DNA of 64,000 nt from Harmothoe impar (GCA_947462335.1 OX381709.1:68254609-68318608), one strand, 5' to 3'. Shown: positions 26,401-37,692, numbered from the stretch's first letter. The notes: a model not told the origin generated them from the letters alone. A program made the numbers and translations.

Positions 26401-28903
26401 AAACACACTAATAGAATGACCCCGAGCAAGCTGCCTTGGGGGACACCAGTGTAAAACATGTCCAAATCTAAGGAGACCTGAGAAATAATGGATGTAGTAC
26501 TGAACACAGGCTCACACACCCAAATTGCAACGTCTAAAACAAGTTCTGCCCTATACATATTTTTGGACGATATATTTATTTTACTATAGGAGTATGTGCA
26601 TCATTGAGAAAATATTCTATGTGATAGTTATAACATGATGGGGGTTTGAATATTTCATTGTTTTCTACTTTTTTTGAAAAATAATAGGCTACAGTGGTAA
26701 AAACAAAGGCCAAATTAAGATACCAAATACAACTAGAGAAATCAAATGTTTAGTACCATACTGAAACACATTCATACTAGTAAAACAAAATTCCCTTTCT
26801 AATGAGACCTGCTGCATAGTGGTAGCTCTATCAGTTCTTTTAGTGTGAACATCAGAATTGGTCACCGAAATTTGCAAAATCAGCCTCTTTGACTGGAATT
26901 TGGCCAATTTCTAAATATTCAACACACAAAATGTGCTAAAAATATATTGTACTATGTATGCCAATTACACTGAGATCGAAAACAAATAGATAATTTATTT
27001 TGGTATATCGTGGTCCATCAATGCACATATGCCAAATTTCTTGACAATAACATGCCCATCCATAATTACCAGGACGTGAGGCTTTAAACAACGGTTGTGG
27101 ATATACCTATCTGACCATAGCCTATACAGAGACAGAAATAGACGAAATTGACACGTGTGCCTACAGTGATTGCTCTGGTCATATCATATGAATAATCATT
27201 GCACCATTTATTGAAATTGAACTATTAGCCATAATTGTTTCTTCTCAGCTTTCTTATAAAATAATGATGACAGTTTTTTTTCTGTAGTCTGTGCATAGTC
27301 GCTCAGCTCCCAACCAGGTTGTGTAGACATACAAACATATAGATATGGACAACATTTAAACTGAACCAACAGTCAGTGGGGTGGGGGGGGGGGGGTCTGT
27401 TTGTATGATTCATCATTTCCAGGCATATAAAACCACAGACACCCTTCCTGCCGTGATTGCATCTGAGCAAACCATAAGCGTCTTTTTACCATGTCATTCC
27501 ACGAGCAAACATGTTCACATTCACATATATATTCCAGCATATAGTCTGGTATATCCCAGCGTAGCGCCTCTTTGGGAAGCTGTAATGTATGAGTGTCACA
27601 CAAAACCCACACTCCTCTATCCCTCTAAAGTGCTCCGCTGAGATATGCTAGTCTCCCCTCCATTACGATTACATTTAATTAATTACCTTGATTTGATTTA
27701 ATTAAGATTACGGCGTGTAGTGTGGGTTTCTACAAATAAAAAATGTAGAATACGTGACTGTACTTTATTTATCAGCCATACACCATTCCATTGTATGTAT
27801 ATGTATCTTTACTTTGAACTTGCAAACAGATACTGATTATATTAATATATCAAGGCGATGATAACATATCCTCTACATGATAGATATCAATGTAAGAGAT
27901 GAGTCATATTATAAGTTTATGAGTAAATAGTATTGATTCTGTGTGATTGATATTATGTTGAACATGTACTCAAACAACCTTCCTTTCAAATGTCATAGAT
28001 AGATTTATATTATTTTAAAGTGTACAGAGCTACAAGAGCAATATATAATATCGAAGCCAGAGAACACGTATGGGAGGGTACAGTAGGTCCTATATACATG
28101 TATGCTAGACTTTAACTTTCTTTTAATGACACAAGTGAAGATAGAATAATTATATGTCAGGGGTTGTATCGTTGTAATTATGTCTTTAAGTCAGGTCTTC
28201 ACAATGTCCATGGGGATGTGCATGGTGGCGCCTTACTGTGGTGTTTTCTCATGTCAGGTCCCATTACCAGACCTGTTCTGTAATGACATGGCCGGCCAGG
28301 TGAGTTCACCAACGACAAGAGACCATGTCACCGTGTACCGCACTCTGTCACGACAATATAAGCCGACTTGAATTTCTTTTACCATGCGAAGTAAAATGCT
28401 CACCTTGTTAATACAGACAGAACTAGGTTCTGTGGTGTGTGGTTTCGCTCAGGGTTGGAAATAATTCAAAATGACTCAAGAGTTGAGTGTGTGTGTCACA
28501 GTGTGCACTTATATGTCTTGGGGGTGGAAACTCTTTCTGTTTCCAGAGGTTTTATCTTTTTGCTACCTGCCCCTCCCCTTTCGACACTCCCTTTGTCTAG
28601 GGTTCTCTATATATCATGTCCGTCCAGGTGCAGGAATGTAACGGCGTAAAGGTCTCTAACTAGGTTTGGGGTTCGCTGCATGGATATAGAGAAATGCTGT
28701 CAAGTTTGATCAATACCCATGAATAGGCCTTAGACAGCATGTCCCTTATAACATATGTCTGACCCCTGGGAGCTATAAGGCTATACACGTGCCCCCGCCA
28801 ACCTGTCCATTAATCACACTTTTAGTGAATTGTTCCATGCCATACAACACAGCTTCAATATGACCCCTTTTAACACCATGTTCATAAATAAGAGTGCCCT
28901 ATG
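17487..28903. other. Gene-free region with homopolymer G tracts and small repeats
   Basis: No supported gene in 11.4 kb. It holds a G18 tract at 17695-17712, G13 at 22641-22653, G17 at 25016-25032 and G13 at 27383-27395. There is also a short ~11-bp tandem repeat of CATGGGCTCG-like units at about 20217-20275, and a CACCTG-rich stretch at 18860-18910. Near 25230-25400 lies a fragment related to a dispersed GCATGATGCATG repeat also seen near 55.9 and 61.2 kb. The open frames at 20767-21150 and 26145-26402 look somewhat GC-rich but carry no domain or convincing splice sites. Confidence 0.5.
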
Positions 28904-28963
28904 AGTAGTATAGTATGTATCGGAACGGGACTATAGTTAAGTACTGTTTATTACTCAATCGAC

Positions 28964-29262
28964 CTGCAGCCAATCAGAGGCCTCCCTTTTGGCGGGAAAT
29001 TCAAAAGCAGCCAATGAGAGGCCTCCCTTTTGGCGGGAAATTCAAATAGGTCACGTGACCGGAAGTGACCTACTTCCGGTCACGTGACCTTTGGGCGGGA
29101 AATTCAAATAGGTCACGTGACCGGAAGTGACCTACTTAAGAGGGTCACGTGACCACCATGTTGGCGGGAAATTCAAATAGGTCACGTGACTGGAAGTGAC
29201 CTACTTAAGGGGGTCACGTGACTACTAGGTTGGCGCGAATTTCAAAATAAGTCACTTGAGAT
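28964..29262 (+). promoter_or_regulatory. Promoter-like motif array in the left TIR
   Basis: Within 300 bp are two CCAAT boxes (GCAGCCAATCAGAGG at about 28967, GCAGCCAATGAGAGG at about 29008). There are five GGCGGGAAATTCAAA-type blocks (one diverged), the first two reading TTTGGCGGGAAA like E2F sites, and six GTCACGTGAC or GTCACGTGACT palindromes of the USF/TFE/MITF type. CCGGAAGT or its complement, an ETS/GABP core, appears three times plus one TGGAAGT variant. The blocks form an irregular tandem repeat, and one pair forms a large palindrome around 29050-29089. The motifs are seen; binding and promoter activity are inferred. Confidence 0.65.
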
Positions 29263-29439
29263 TTTTATGGATAAATAAATTTTAAAAAAGAAAAAAAGCA
29301 AGCTGAAAGCTTGCTAAAAAATAATTTAAAAATGTGGCTCTTTTTTTTAGGGGGGGGAGGGGCACTCTGGGGGGCACTCTTTAAGATGCATGGGGGGGGA
29401 GGGGGGGAGGGGGGGAGGGGAAGGGTTTTTTAAGAGTGA

Positions 29440-29484
29440 GACTCGCTTCTCTGCCCTCTCTTTTAGAGGGCAGAGAGGCGAGTC
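29440..29484 (+). repeat. 20-bp-stem hairpin in the left TIR
   Basis: GACTCGCTTCTCTGCCCTCT at 29440-29459 pairs with 29465-29484 with one mismatch around a 5-nt loop. It is also present in the right TIR at about 38591-38636. It could be a DNA fold-back or an RNA hairpin if transcribed. Confidence 0.8.
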
Positions 29485-30355
29485 TACTTACAATGAAAGG
29501 TATCATGATTGCGTTTATGATGATGTGCATCATGATGTGACTATCTTACAACTTTATAAGAAATAAGCAAGACATGGGCGTACTTACACGGGCTATTTGT
29601 AAACTAATGAATGTGACTTCTTCGTTAAAATCGGTATCTACAACTCTTTTAAGCCTAAGGCTTTTTCTTGAGTTTATTCTTTTGTTCAATTTTGGGCCCA
29701 CCTCAAAAGAGGAATAGGCCCTCTGTAACAATTGTTGCTTGCTCATCAATCAGAGCCGGGGTGTAGAAGGCCCCTGCCCTGTCGGGTACGAGATAGATCG
29801 ACCTCTGGTACGTTTTTGGTTAGTTTGGAGCTCTCAGTCGACTGTCTTATCCACCTTAAAAAAACCAGACTTTCGGTGTCTCATGATAAAACTGGTGCCT
29901 TATACTAAGTGCTGGATTACTTTCTCATTTTTTTAGTGTTCTATCCGATGCTTATTTAATTTTTGCACTGATAAAAACAGTTAGCTTGTACAAACACGCG
30001 GTCTATTTAAGTGTTAAGTGTAGAAAATGAACAGAACAGTGCACAGAAAATAGAGCTACCGACTACATTTCGCCCAGTCACTCAGCGGAGAACAAAAGAA
30101 CTACTGACGTAGTGTACCCGCTATTCCGACAGTTGGCGCCACCGTTATACTTTTCCCGCGTGCGACATGAAGCCCTGGGGTGGGTACTGGCTGTTTTGGT
30201 TGTAGGTACCGAAACATAAAAAACTACAGCCAGCCCAATGTCATGGTGAGACAGCTCTCTTATTTTTACCTTGAGTAGCGTCCGTAGGGCCTATGACAAA
30301 ACCTAGTCCCGTACACTGAGCAGCTTGAGGTCTGAAGGCTCATACAGAAAAATGT

Positions 30356-30386
30356 GTGGGTGTGTGGGTGTGTGGGTGTGTGGGTT
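30356..30386 (+). repeat. GTGTGTGG microsatellite
   Basis: Four units of GTGTGTGG-like sequence. A related GTGTGTGGGTGTGTGGGTCTG run occurs at about 31630-31660 inside the same large element. Confidence 0.8.
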
Positions 30387-31254
30387 GCTTTACGCCTTAG
30401 TTAACAGCTATGGTCATTTCAAGAGCGGTGATGGTGATCGAATCTATTGGCCCTTTTACCGAGACAAGGGTTCTTTTACATCCCACACTACATAGCAGAG
30501 AGACGTCTAGCAGCCCCTAGAGGCCCCGCAGGGGGCTCGAGAGGTGCCGTGGAGAAGAGCAGATATCCACGAGAGGACACGCCAACAACCAAATTCTATC
30601 TTTATCCCGCGAGAAAAGGAGATAAGGGTCAAGGTTATGAACCATCAAAAGATTTTAGAGTAAATTAAGTTATGAGATATTAATATAATGTACATATCTA
30701 GGGCCCGATATAGGGTCTCTGCAGATCTCCCTTCAGGGCCCCGATCCATGGGGCCTTAGAAACGGAACTGGGTCATGTAACCAAGGGAGATCAGCAGTTG
30801 TTGATGTCGGCGCTGCCGATAACGCTGGTAAATGACCGTTTTACTCATGTTTAGAGTCAGAATAGCTTGAGTATTACTTGAATATCAAAGAGTAGAGGTC
30901 AAATTACCCCAGACAAGGTGTTTCCATCTAGAAATTCTCGACAGTATTTCCGAAAATTGCAAATATTGGTCCCAGTCCCACGGGGCCCCATACCGAGTAT
31001 TAAAAGTTTGAGATGCAACTTTCATTCATGCTGTTGACCAATCAGGGCGCCCTGTTTTTACGACCTTGACTACATAGTAAAAGTGATTGACAACGTCAGA
31101 TATCACTTGACGACGTCAAATATCGATCTGATATTTGATCCCTTGATATTTGATTCAAAACCCACATCGAGTGGGATAAAGCCTTTTATCATCTTTTGAT
31201 TGTGAGGCATACACTTTTCTTACACACAACAGCTGTCATCTATCAAGGGGCTCT

Positions 31255-31490
31255 GGATAGGGGGTCCCCATGTCGAATGTCGATCTTAGAAAATGACCAT
31301 GTCACATGGCAATGTCACTTAATAATGTTCATATCCCATGTCGATTTTAAGAAATGTTCATGTCACCTGTCACTATGATTTTTTGGGCCTCATGTCACTT
31401 GTCATTAGACCTCATGTCGTTTGTCGATTATAAGAAATGGTCATGTCACCATATCGAATTTAGCGGTCCACACCCATTATCAAGTGTCAG
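31255..31490 (+). repeat. ATGTCGATTTTAAG module, forward copy
   Basis: The block is built of short degenerate repeats such as CATGTCGATTTTAAGAAATG and CATGTCACCTGTCACTATG. An inverted copy lies at 37693-37865 and a short forward copy at about 32670-32725. The flanking words GCGGTCCACACC (here) and GGTGTGGACCAC (there) also match, so the inverted pair spans a defined module rather than chance simple sequence. Confidence 0.75.
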
Positions 31491-31691
31491 GGCATGTTGG
31501 CTGCTTGAACACGTAGTCTGTCATCACCCTTGTTTCTGTGCCTTATCTAAACAGGCAATTAGTGGCCGCTAGCCGAGAGTACCTCCCTGGTCGCCTCTCC
31601 CGAATCTGCTAGACGTCTCACTGATAGGAGTGTGTGGGTGTGTGGGTCTGTGTGTGTCTGTTCGGTCTGTGTGTGCACGCGTCTTGCACTC

Positions 31692-31778
31692 TAGTCTTGC
31701 GGACCACTGTTAAGCCTGTGGTTGGAGAGCGCGACATAGCCGCCCGCTACACTCTCCAAACAGAGGTCCGCAAGACTA
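31692..31778 (+). repeat. Hairpin with 14-bp perfect stem
   Basis: TAGTCTTGCGGACC (31692-31705) is exactly complementary to GGTCCGCAAGACTA (31765-31778). The 59-nt loop contains further short complementary words. It lies in the 10.3-kb element in an unusually GC-rich patch (31680-31930) with no open frame. Confidence 0.8.
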
Positions 31779-32233
31779 GGCAGGATCGCGCTCTTGCTTA
31801 AAGGTGCACCTCAACTCAGTGCGCCTTTAACAGCCGCCCCAAATAGGTGAAGTTCTTGACGCGGCACAGCGCCTCCCACCAGTAGCCAATCAGCGCGCCG
31901 AACGCCGGACACACCTCCACCGTGTGAGCCTCTAAGTAGGTCACACGAATCATACTAAGATGCCGATCTCTTCTGTCGGTTCGTCGCGGTGGCCGTGAGT
32001 GATCGCACGGTCGCCAAGATTCACTGCCTTGATTGGCAGAGGGGGGGGCTGATTACCCCCCGTCGGATGAATTGCGGCGAAACCATAATCAATTTTTCGC
32101 TGTTTTAGATAAAAGAGATCCAGAGCTATCCGCTCGTCCAAGAATTATTTTTCTATCAGCCCGGGATCACCCTCAAATTAAGGCCTAAAGTCCAAAAACC
32201 CAAAATTTTTTCCCTATGAGATTTCAGTGTCTA

Positions 32234-32288
32234 AGCGTTTTTTGCAGCCCCAAGGAGCAGCTCACGGGTTCGAACCCTGTAAACGCTT
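32234..32288 (+). other. tRNA-like top half (acceptor plus T arm) lacking a normal D/anticodon region
   Basis: AGCGTTT (32234-32240) pairs perfectly with AAACGCT (32281-32287), and a T arm ACGGG-TTCGAAC-CCTGT (32264-32280) sits directly 5' of the 3' acceptor strand, as in tRNA. The T arm contains a box B-like GGTTCGAACCC. Only 23 nt separate the 5' acceptor strand from the T arm, against about 41 in a full tRNA. A second GGGTTCGAACCC lies 80 nt downstream with a poorer fold. It is not a conventional tRNA gene; it may be a tRNA-derived relic or tRNA mimic. Confidence 0.5.
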
Positions 32289-32831
32289 TGACGCGCTTTC
32301 GTCGCCTTAGGCGACGTGGCTAGACGTCTTGACTAAAACTTAGTGAGGGTTCGAACCCGGAACGTCCGTATTAGACGCCTAATTTCTACTAGCCCCGAAA
32401 ACGAGAGTATCACATCTATATAGGTCAACCATGTTAGCCTTGGTTTAAGTGCGTGCAGAACCGTGTATTGTGCATTTATGCAGCATACAGATATGGAGAC
32501 AGGCTGCTACAGTGTCAAATTGATCGGCATTGTATGTAACTGGACATGAAGAAGGATATTTTTACTTAGTTTTCTAAAAAAAAAAAAGAGGGTAGTTCTC
32601 GGTACTACTATAATACTAATAGTGTCACTAAGGGAGAAAATGTAGGGGCACCGTAATTGAGAATTTCTTATTCATGTCGCATGTCGATTTTTAAGAATGC
32701 TAGTGTCACATGTCACTTAAATGGTCTAATGACACAGATAGCACTAAACCTATAGACCTACCCCCCGTCCCCTTAGTCTTTCTATACTGAATCCGGGACT
32801 TGCCGGCGAGGTCGACAAAGGACTTACCTAA

Positions 32832-33234
32832 GGCCAAACAAAAAAAAGTTGTGTTCAGGTAACCCGACCGACCCTATCATTTTGCCCCGACCCTAATCTT
32901 TTTAGATTTTTTTATTTTTTTTAGACTTTTCCTGATCTAGGTTATCACCAAAGGGGAAAGGAGTACCTAATGACCTTCAACTATCCTATTTGTCATCATT
33001 TGAAAGATAAGAAGGGAGGAAATCCTTTCTATGACAAAAACAGTGCTGATAATGGCTTAATTAGACAGATATTGGTCCTACATTATCAAATAACAACTCT
33101 ATACAATGTGATTCTCCCATACAACTCATCTCAAAACCCTAAAAAAAAAATCCTAAAAAAAAAAAATCGACCGACCTACCCTATTTTTTTTTTGGGCCAT
33201 GTTACCTGAACACGGATTATTTTTTTGTTTGGCC
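32832..33234. mobile_element. PIF/Harbinger-like MITE, family A copy 1 (nested)
   Basis: The ends read GGCCAAACAAAAAAAAG and the complement, GTTTGGCC, with sub-terminal GTTCAGGTAACCCGACCGAC matched by GTTACCTGAAC on the other side. Flanks are TAA and CAA, so the 3-bp duplication is slightly decayed. 403 bp with no transposase. GGCC-starting TIRs with TWA-like 3-bp duplications suggest a Harbinger/Tourist origin. Confidence 0.75.
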
Positions 33235-33500
33235 CAATGAGCTCACAGCTAGACTAGATACCCCATGTTTTGGATTGGAGAAATCAGCAGAGCAATAAAA
33301 AGCGCGGTGAGGCTAGTGTGGCCCCTGTGAGTTGTAAAATTGGTGCTAAATGTGGTAACCAGGCGGATGCTGAGTTCATTGATATTGTCCGTTAATGATA
33401 CTTAAGGTGGGTGTTGTCTAAAGTTTTAATTGATATTACCAATGTGGCCAATAATGACTTCACAGTTGGGGCCCTCGCCCGCAGGTCCCAGATTCAGGGT

Positions 33501-34334
33501 ATTCTTTGTTTATTGTGTGGCCCCTAAAGAGGGGCCGACTAACTCTTTAGAGTTAGTTAGATGCTGCTACTGTGCTATGCAACAGCAGCTATTAATTACG
33601 CTTCATGTTGGGCGGCATGGATCACTTGATGGGTGATACCTCAAAGCTCAAACACGGCAGAGCCGTGTGTGGCATGCGAGGACCAGTGGGTCAGGGGTGA
33701 TCCGTTGCAAACAGAATGCTGATCCGTGTGAGGTTCTGACTTTCTATAGTTTTTATAAAGCCTTAGATATGGTGTGGTATTTTTCATCTCGCTATAGTTT
33801 AGTTGGTATTTAAGGAAACCGCCTCATTTCTATCAGAAATACACAATATTGAATTGTTTTTTATATTTTAATATATTAGAAGCGCGCTTTGTTGCCTATG
33901 TAGCTCATTATGCGTTGAAATGTTCGCGAGCATCGTAGGAATGTACAAAACCCCTATTGTGGCACCATCTGACGAAAGAGCGGAGAACTATACTAGCGCG
34001 TTTCGTTATTCACATCTTTTTGACAGGGACTTGGTTGGTGGCTTTTACGCCCTAATTAACAGCTGAAGTCATTTCAAGGGAGGTGATAGTGATCGAATCT
34101 ATGGATACCTGAAGGTGGAAAGCACACACCCTACACTTTTACCGAGGCAATGGTGGTGCTGCTCAAAGGGTGTGGCGAGCTAGACTGGAGGATGTAATAA
34201 CTAAGCAGCAGAAGGACCAAAAAGACAATCTCGTAGTAGTAGGTCTACTTAGATCTTGAGTAGCCGCCCTTGTGGTTATAATTACCTAGACTAGTTGGCT
34301 CTGCCAGCCTGGTCAAGTGAAAATTGGTAAGGAG
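33501..34334 (+). repeat. Direct-repeat module D, copy 1
   Basis: Begins ATTCTTTGTTTATTGTGTGG with a GGCCCC-TAAAGA-GGGGCC hairpin and ends near CCTGGTCAAGTG. A diverged second copy starts at 34653 with the same word. Shared blocks include TAGATATGGTGT, CATCTGACGAAA, GAGCGGAGAACTATACTAG and TCGTAGTAGTAGGTCTACTT. It also contains TTAACAGCT...ATCGAATCTA, a piece found earlier at 30387-30480. No reading frame is conserved between copies, so the conservation is not protein-like. Confidence 0.75.
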
Positions 34335-34652
34335 ACTATGAACTAAGCTAACATCTCATAAGTATTAGTTACCACCCCCTCACACCCGTTTAACAACGGA
34401 TTCAGGGTCTAATTATGGAGACCCTAGAGTAAGATTAACAATATATCCCAATGTCTGTAGTAGACATTTACGACATGCAACCTGCCCCCTAGAAGGGATA
34501 GATCTGACCACAAGTCCGCAATATGGGACTCCCCCTCTGAGAGTATCAAGGTTTGCGTATAGTCTCTTGCAGTTTAATCTGTTATCTACCCCTTTGTCGA
34601 CTTCGCCAAAATCCTGGGAGATTCACTTTAAACCTAAGGTCTACCCTTTTTT

Positions 34653-35262
34653 ATTCTTTGTTTATTGTGTGGCCCCTAAAGAGGGGCCGCGGTGTTGATT
34701 AATTACACCACATGTTAAGCAGCATGAGATCAAACCTTCCTCAAAAGCGTCAAGGCTCAGAGTCCTGTTGGACGGGAACCCTGTGTGGCATTTCAAGACG
34801 AATGGTTGAGTGATCTGTTGCAGATGCCGTTCCGTGAGAAGTTCTGACTTTATATAGCTTTTATATCGCTTTAGATATGGTGTAGTATTTTCAATCTCAC
34901 TATAGTTTAGTTGATATTTCAAAGAATCTGCCTCATTCTATCAGAAATACACAGCGTTGACATGTTTCTTATATTCAATATATTAGAAGTGTGCTTTGTT
35001 GCTTATTATAGGTCATTATGCATTTAAAATGTTCACGAGTATCGTGGAAATGTACAAAACCCCTATTGTGGCGTCATCTGACGAAAAGAGCGGAGAACTA
35101 TACTAGAGCATGTAATGGCCAGACCAGCAGGCGGCAGCAGAGTGGTCAAAAGACAATCTCGTAGTAGTAGGTCTACTTGCATGTTGAGTAGCCACCCTTG
35201 TGGTTGTAATTACCTAGCCTAGTTGACCCTGCTGGCCTGGTCAAGTGAAATTAGTAAGGAGG
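34653..35262 (+). repeat. Direct-repeat module D, copy 2
   Basis: Second, shorter copy of the module at 33501-34334, offset by 1,152 bp. It keeps the initial 6-bp-stem hairpin and the ACAAAACCCCTATTGTGGC and GAGCGGAGAACTATACTAG blocks. It lacks the internal TTTTACGCCCTAATTAACAG segment. The degree of divergence shows the duplication is much older than the near-identical TIRs. Confidence 0.75.
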
Positions 35263-35844
35263 CCCCCCATTAACGCGCTCCACAGTCTTTAGACAGTTAA
35301 GACTATAGTCAAGACTGGAGAATTTAGCGAGACGTCCCTCTGGGAGGTCATAATCCTCAATGTTAGGTGTTAGCTCATTAACATCAGATACCATATTAAC
35401 AAACCATTTAAAATGTTCATTTTAATAGCAACTCACCCTATTCTGACAAAATCCTATTAGCAGGTAACCTCTGTGTAAACCATACTGCAAACATCTGCTA
35501 CTTCCAGCGTCTGCCTCGTGACTGATAGTGTACAACAAGACGAAGTGGGCAGAGATTAGAAAAAATGAGGCTCTTTATATAGCCGAGAGAGCAGCTAATC
35601 TGGATGTTCTAAGCTTGTTTTCACCTAGAGCTCCAACCCTCTTCCAGAGAGAATCAAATCGCTTTTCACCTGAACCCTTCCACCCCTAATCCATCAGCAT
35701 GAAAAGAGAATTAACGAGTGTAACGTGCGCTACATGTATATGGGATTATAGCTGGTGAAGAGATAAAGCCGAGTCACCTGTGTATACAAAGACTACAGGG
35801 GGTGATTAACGACAGGTGTGACGCGCCAGCCCGTGAACGGATTA

Positions 35845-36108
35845 AGCCAAAAAAAAAGAAAAAAAAAAGTATGTTTCAGGTAACATGGGCAGAAAGACTG
35901 GGGTCGGTAGGTCGGATTTTTATTTTATTTTATTTTATTTTTTTAACATGAAAGTACTAGCCATCCTCCGTGGAAATTCTAAAAATGACCCAAAAAGTAT
36001 AAAAATATGAAATTTTCTTCAAACTTGCTTAAAAAAAAACGTAGGGTCGACCCTGTTTTGCTAGGGTCGGTCAGGTGACCTGAAACAAACCTTTTTTTTT
36101 ATTTGGCC
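35845..36108. mobile_element. PIF/Harbinger-like MITE, family A copy 2 (nested)
   Basis: 264 bp with (A)GCCAAAAA and ATTTGGCC ends, sub-terminal GTTTCAGGTAACATGG and its complement, and a TTA duplication on both sides (35842-35844, 36109-36111). The interior is AT-rich and non-coding. Same family as 32832-33234 and 57606-57889. Confidence 0.78.
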
Positions 36109-36588
36109 TTATCTTTCAAGCTGACGCTTAAATTCAACTAGCCAGCCGCCGTCCACACAACTCACTGCGACAAGAGGAGGTGCTGTTGTTTTACACTTGA
36201 GTCGCTTACCACATGGACTCTACCTCACAGACAGACACGCGCCCCCTGTAGCTTTTTTTTTGTTTTTTTTTGTATACACACGCTAATCTCATAACCCCCT
36301 TATCCGTTATACAGGTAACCAGTATTCTCTTTTAAAATAGCTGCCAGTCAGCTTAGCTCTAGAAGCAAGAAGGCGTGTATAGGTGCCTTATAAGTCGGCA
36401 GGGGGTAAATACTAGTGAAAAAAGGAAGGCAGGTGTGCAGGTAGCTTTTCTAACAGACACGTGTGTGCACTAAGCTGCTTAAGTCTAAACCCTCCCTGCA
36501 GTAGTCAGGTGGCATGTGAAAACTTACTTAACTGATCTCTTACATTGAGTAGAGTCTCTGTGCTGAGAGAGCTTTTTCAGCCGTTTAA

Positions 36589-37275
36589 CCCTTTGCTGCC
36601 CAGAACTATTTGATCAATATCCGTATTATTCAACACTACTTTTCTGATGTTGGAAGGCATTTCCTATTTTAAGACTAGGGTCATATAACATTTTCTGAAA
36701 GTTCTTGAAGTGGACTTGATGTTATAAAACTACATAGCACAATATAAAATTATTTACATGTACTCATGGTTGCCATGGTAACCTGAAACATTCTATTTGC
36801 TGTTACAAACATGATTACTGCATTTCTAGGGCCAGGGAGGGCTTTTTTGTCTATAAATTTCTAGCCTGGAAAATATTCCAAATAAGAACCTTTGAAGTGA
36901 AAATTAATAAATATTGATACTATAATCTGCATCTACAGGAAAATTTGATATAAGATGATTTTGTAACATTTTTTCACATTTTCATGTATATTTAAGACCA
37001 AATTAGTGGAAATTATGCTTTTTGGATGATTTTTGGATAACCTTAATGAATAACATATCTGATTGCCTATTATTTGCTTAAGGTTGCACTATTCCTAAAG
37101 TATACAATTCACAGCAAGAGTAGCGGTCCCATTGTAATCGTGAGGTCCTGGGCTTCATTATGGGGGTAAAATCTTAGGAATTGACCCAGTATTAGTGTGG
37201 GGATGATGCTCTACTCCAACATAGTTGATTTTAGGCCTAAAACCGCGCCAATTGGCGCGGTTGGGCACGTAAGGG
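36589..37275. mobile_element. piggyBac-like MITE flanked by TTAA (nested)
   Basis: The ends CCCTTTGCTGCCCA and TGGGCACGTAAGGG are imperfect complements, each flanked by TTAA (36585-36588 and 37276-37279), the insertion signature of piggyBac and Kolobok elements. The CCCTTTGC start favours piggyBac. 687 bp, AT-rich and non-coding. Confidence 0.65.
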
Positions 37276-37340
37276 TTAAGAGGATTAACTAGGACAGGGT
37301 ACATAAGGAGTGAAACGCCGAATAGCGGCTACTCAGTCTC

Positions 37341-37690
37341 GTGCAGCACAAGCAGCAGCATCTAGCAGCGGCTTCAGCAGCAGCTGCACGTGCAGCACAA
37401 GCAGCTGGCAGCGACTTCAGCAGCACAAGCAGCACGAGCAGCACAAGCCGTAGCATTTGTCAGCAGCATCCGTGACATCGTCAGCAGCAGCCCCATGACC
37501 TTGTCAGCAGCACAAGCAGCCAGCAGCTGCTGGCAGCTGCTTCAGCAGCTGCTGGCAGCTGCTGCACGAGCAGTAGCACAAGCAGTAGCATCTGTCAGCA
37601 GCAGCAGCAGCAGCACAAGCAGCCAGCAGCTGCTGCATGAGCAGCACAAGCAGCACAAGCAGCAGCACCGACAGCAGCAGCAGCAGCAGC
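37341..37690 (+). repeat. AGC/CAG-rich imperfect repeat
   Basis: About 350 bp of AGCAGCACAAGCAGC-type sequence mixing CAG triplets with CAAG interruptions. It is open in several frames at once (Gln/Ala/Ser-rich), which is a property of the triplet composition and not evidence of a gene. It immediately abuts the inverted ATGTCGATTTTAAG module. Confidence 0.8.
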
Positions 37691-37692
37691 GG

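Larger units (their letters stand above)
28904..29608 (+). repeat. Left TIR of the 10.3-kb element
   Basis: From the outer end inward it holds the AGTAGTATAG terminus, a promoter-like motif array (28964-29262), AT-rich DNA with the small hairpin GCAAGCTGAAAGCTTGC, a G-rich tract near 29349-29424, a 20-bp-stem hairpin (29440-29484), and an AT-rich tail containing ATGATGATGTGCATCATGATG. It matches 38467-39172 in inverse orientation. Confidence 0.95.

Noticed and set aside
32300..32385. Second GGGTTCGAACCC as a tRNA gene
   Set aside because: The T stem pairs poorly beyond two base pairs and no matching acceptor or anticodon arm is present.
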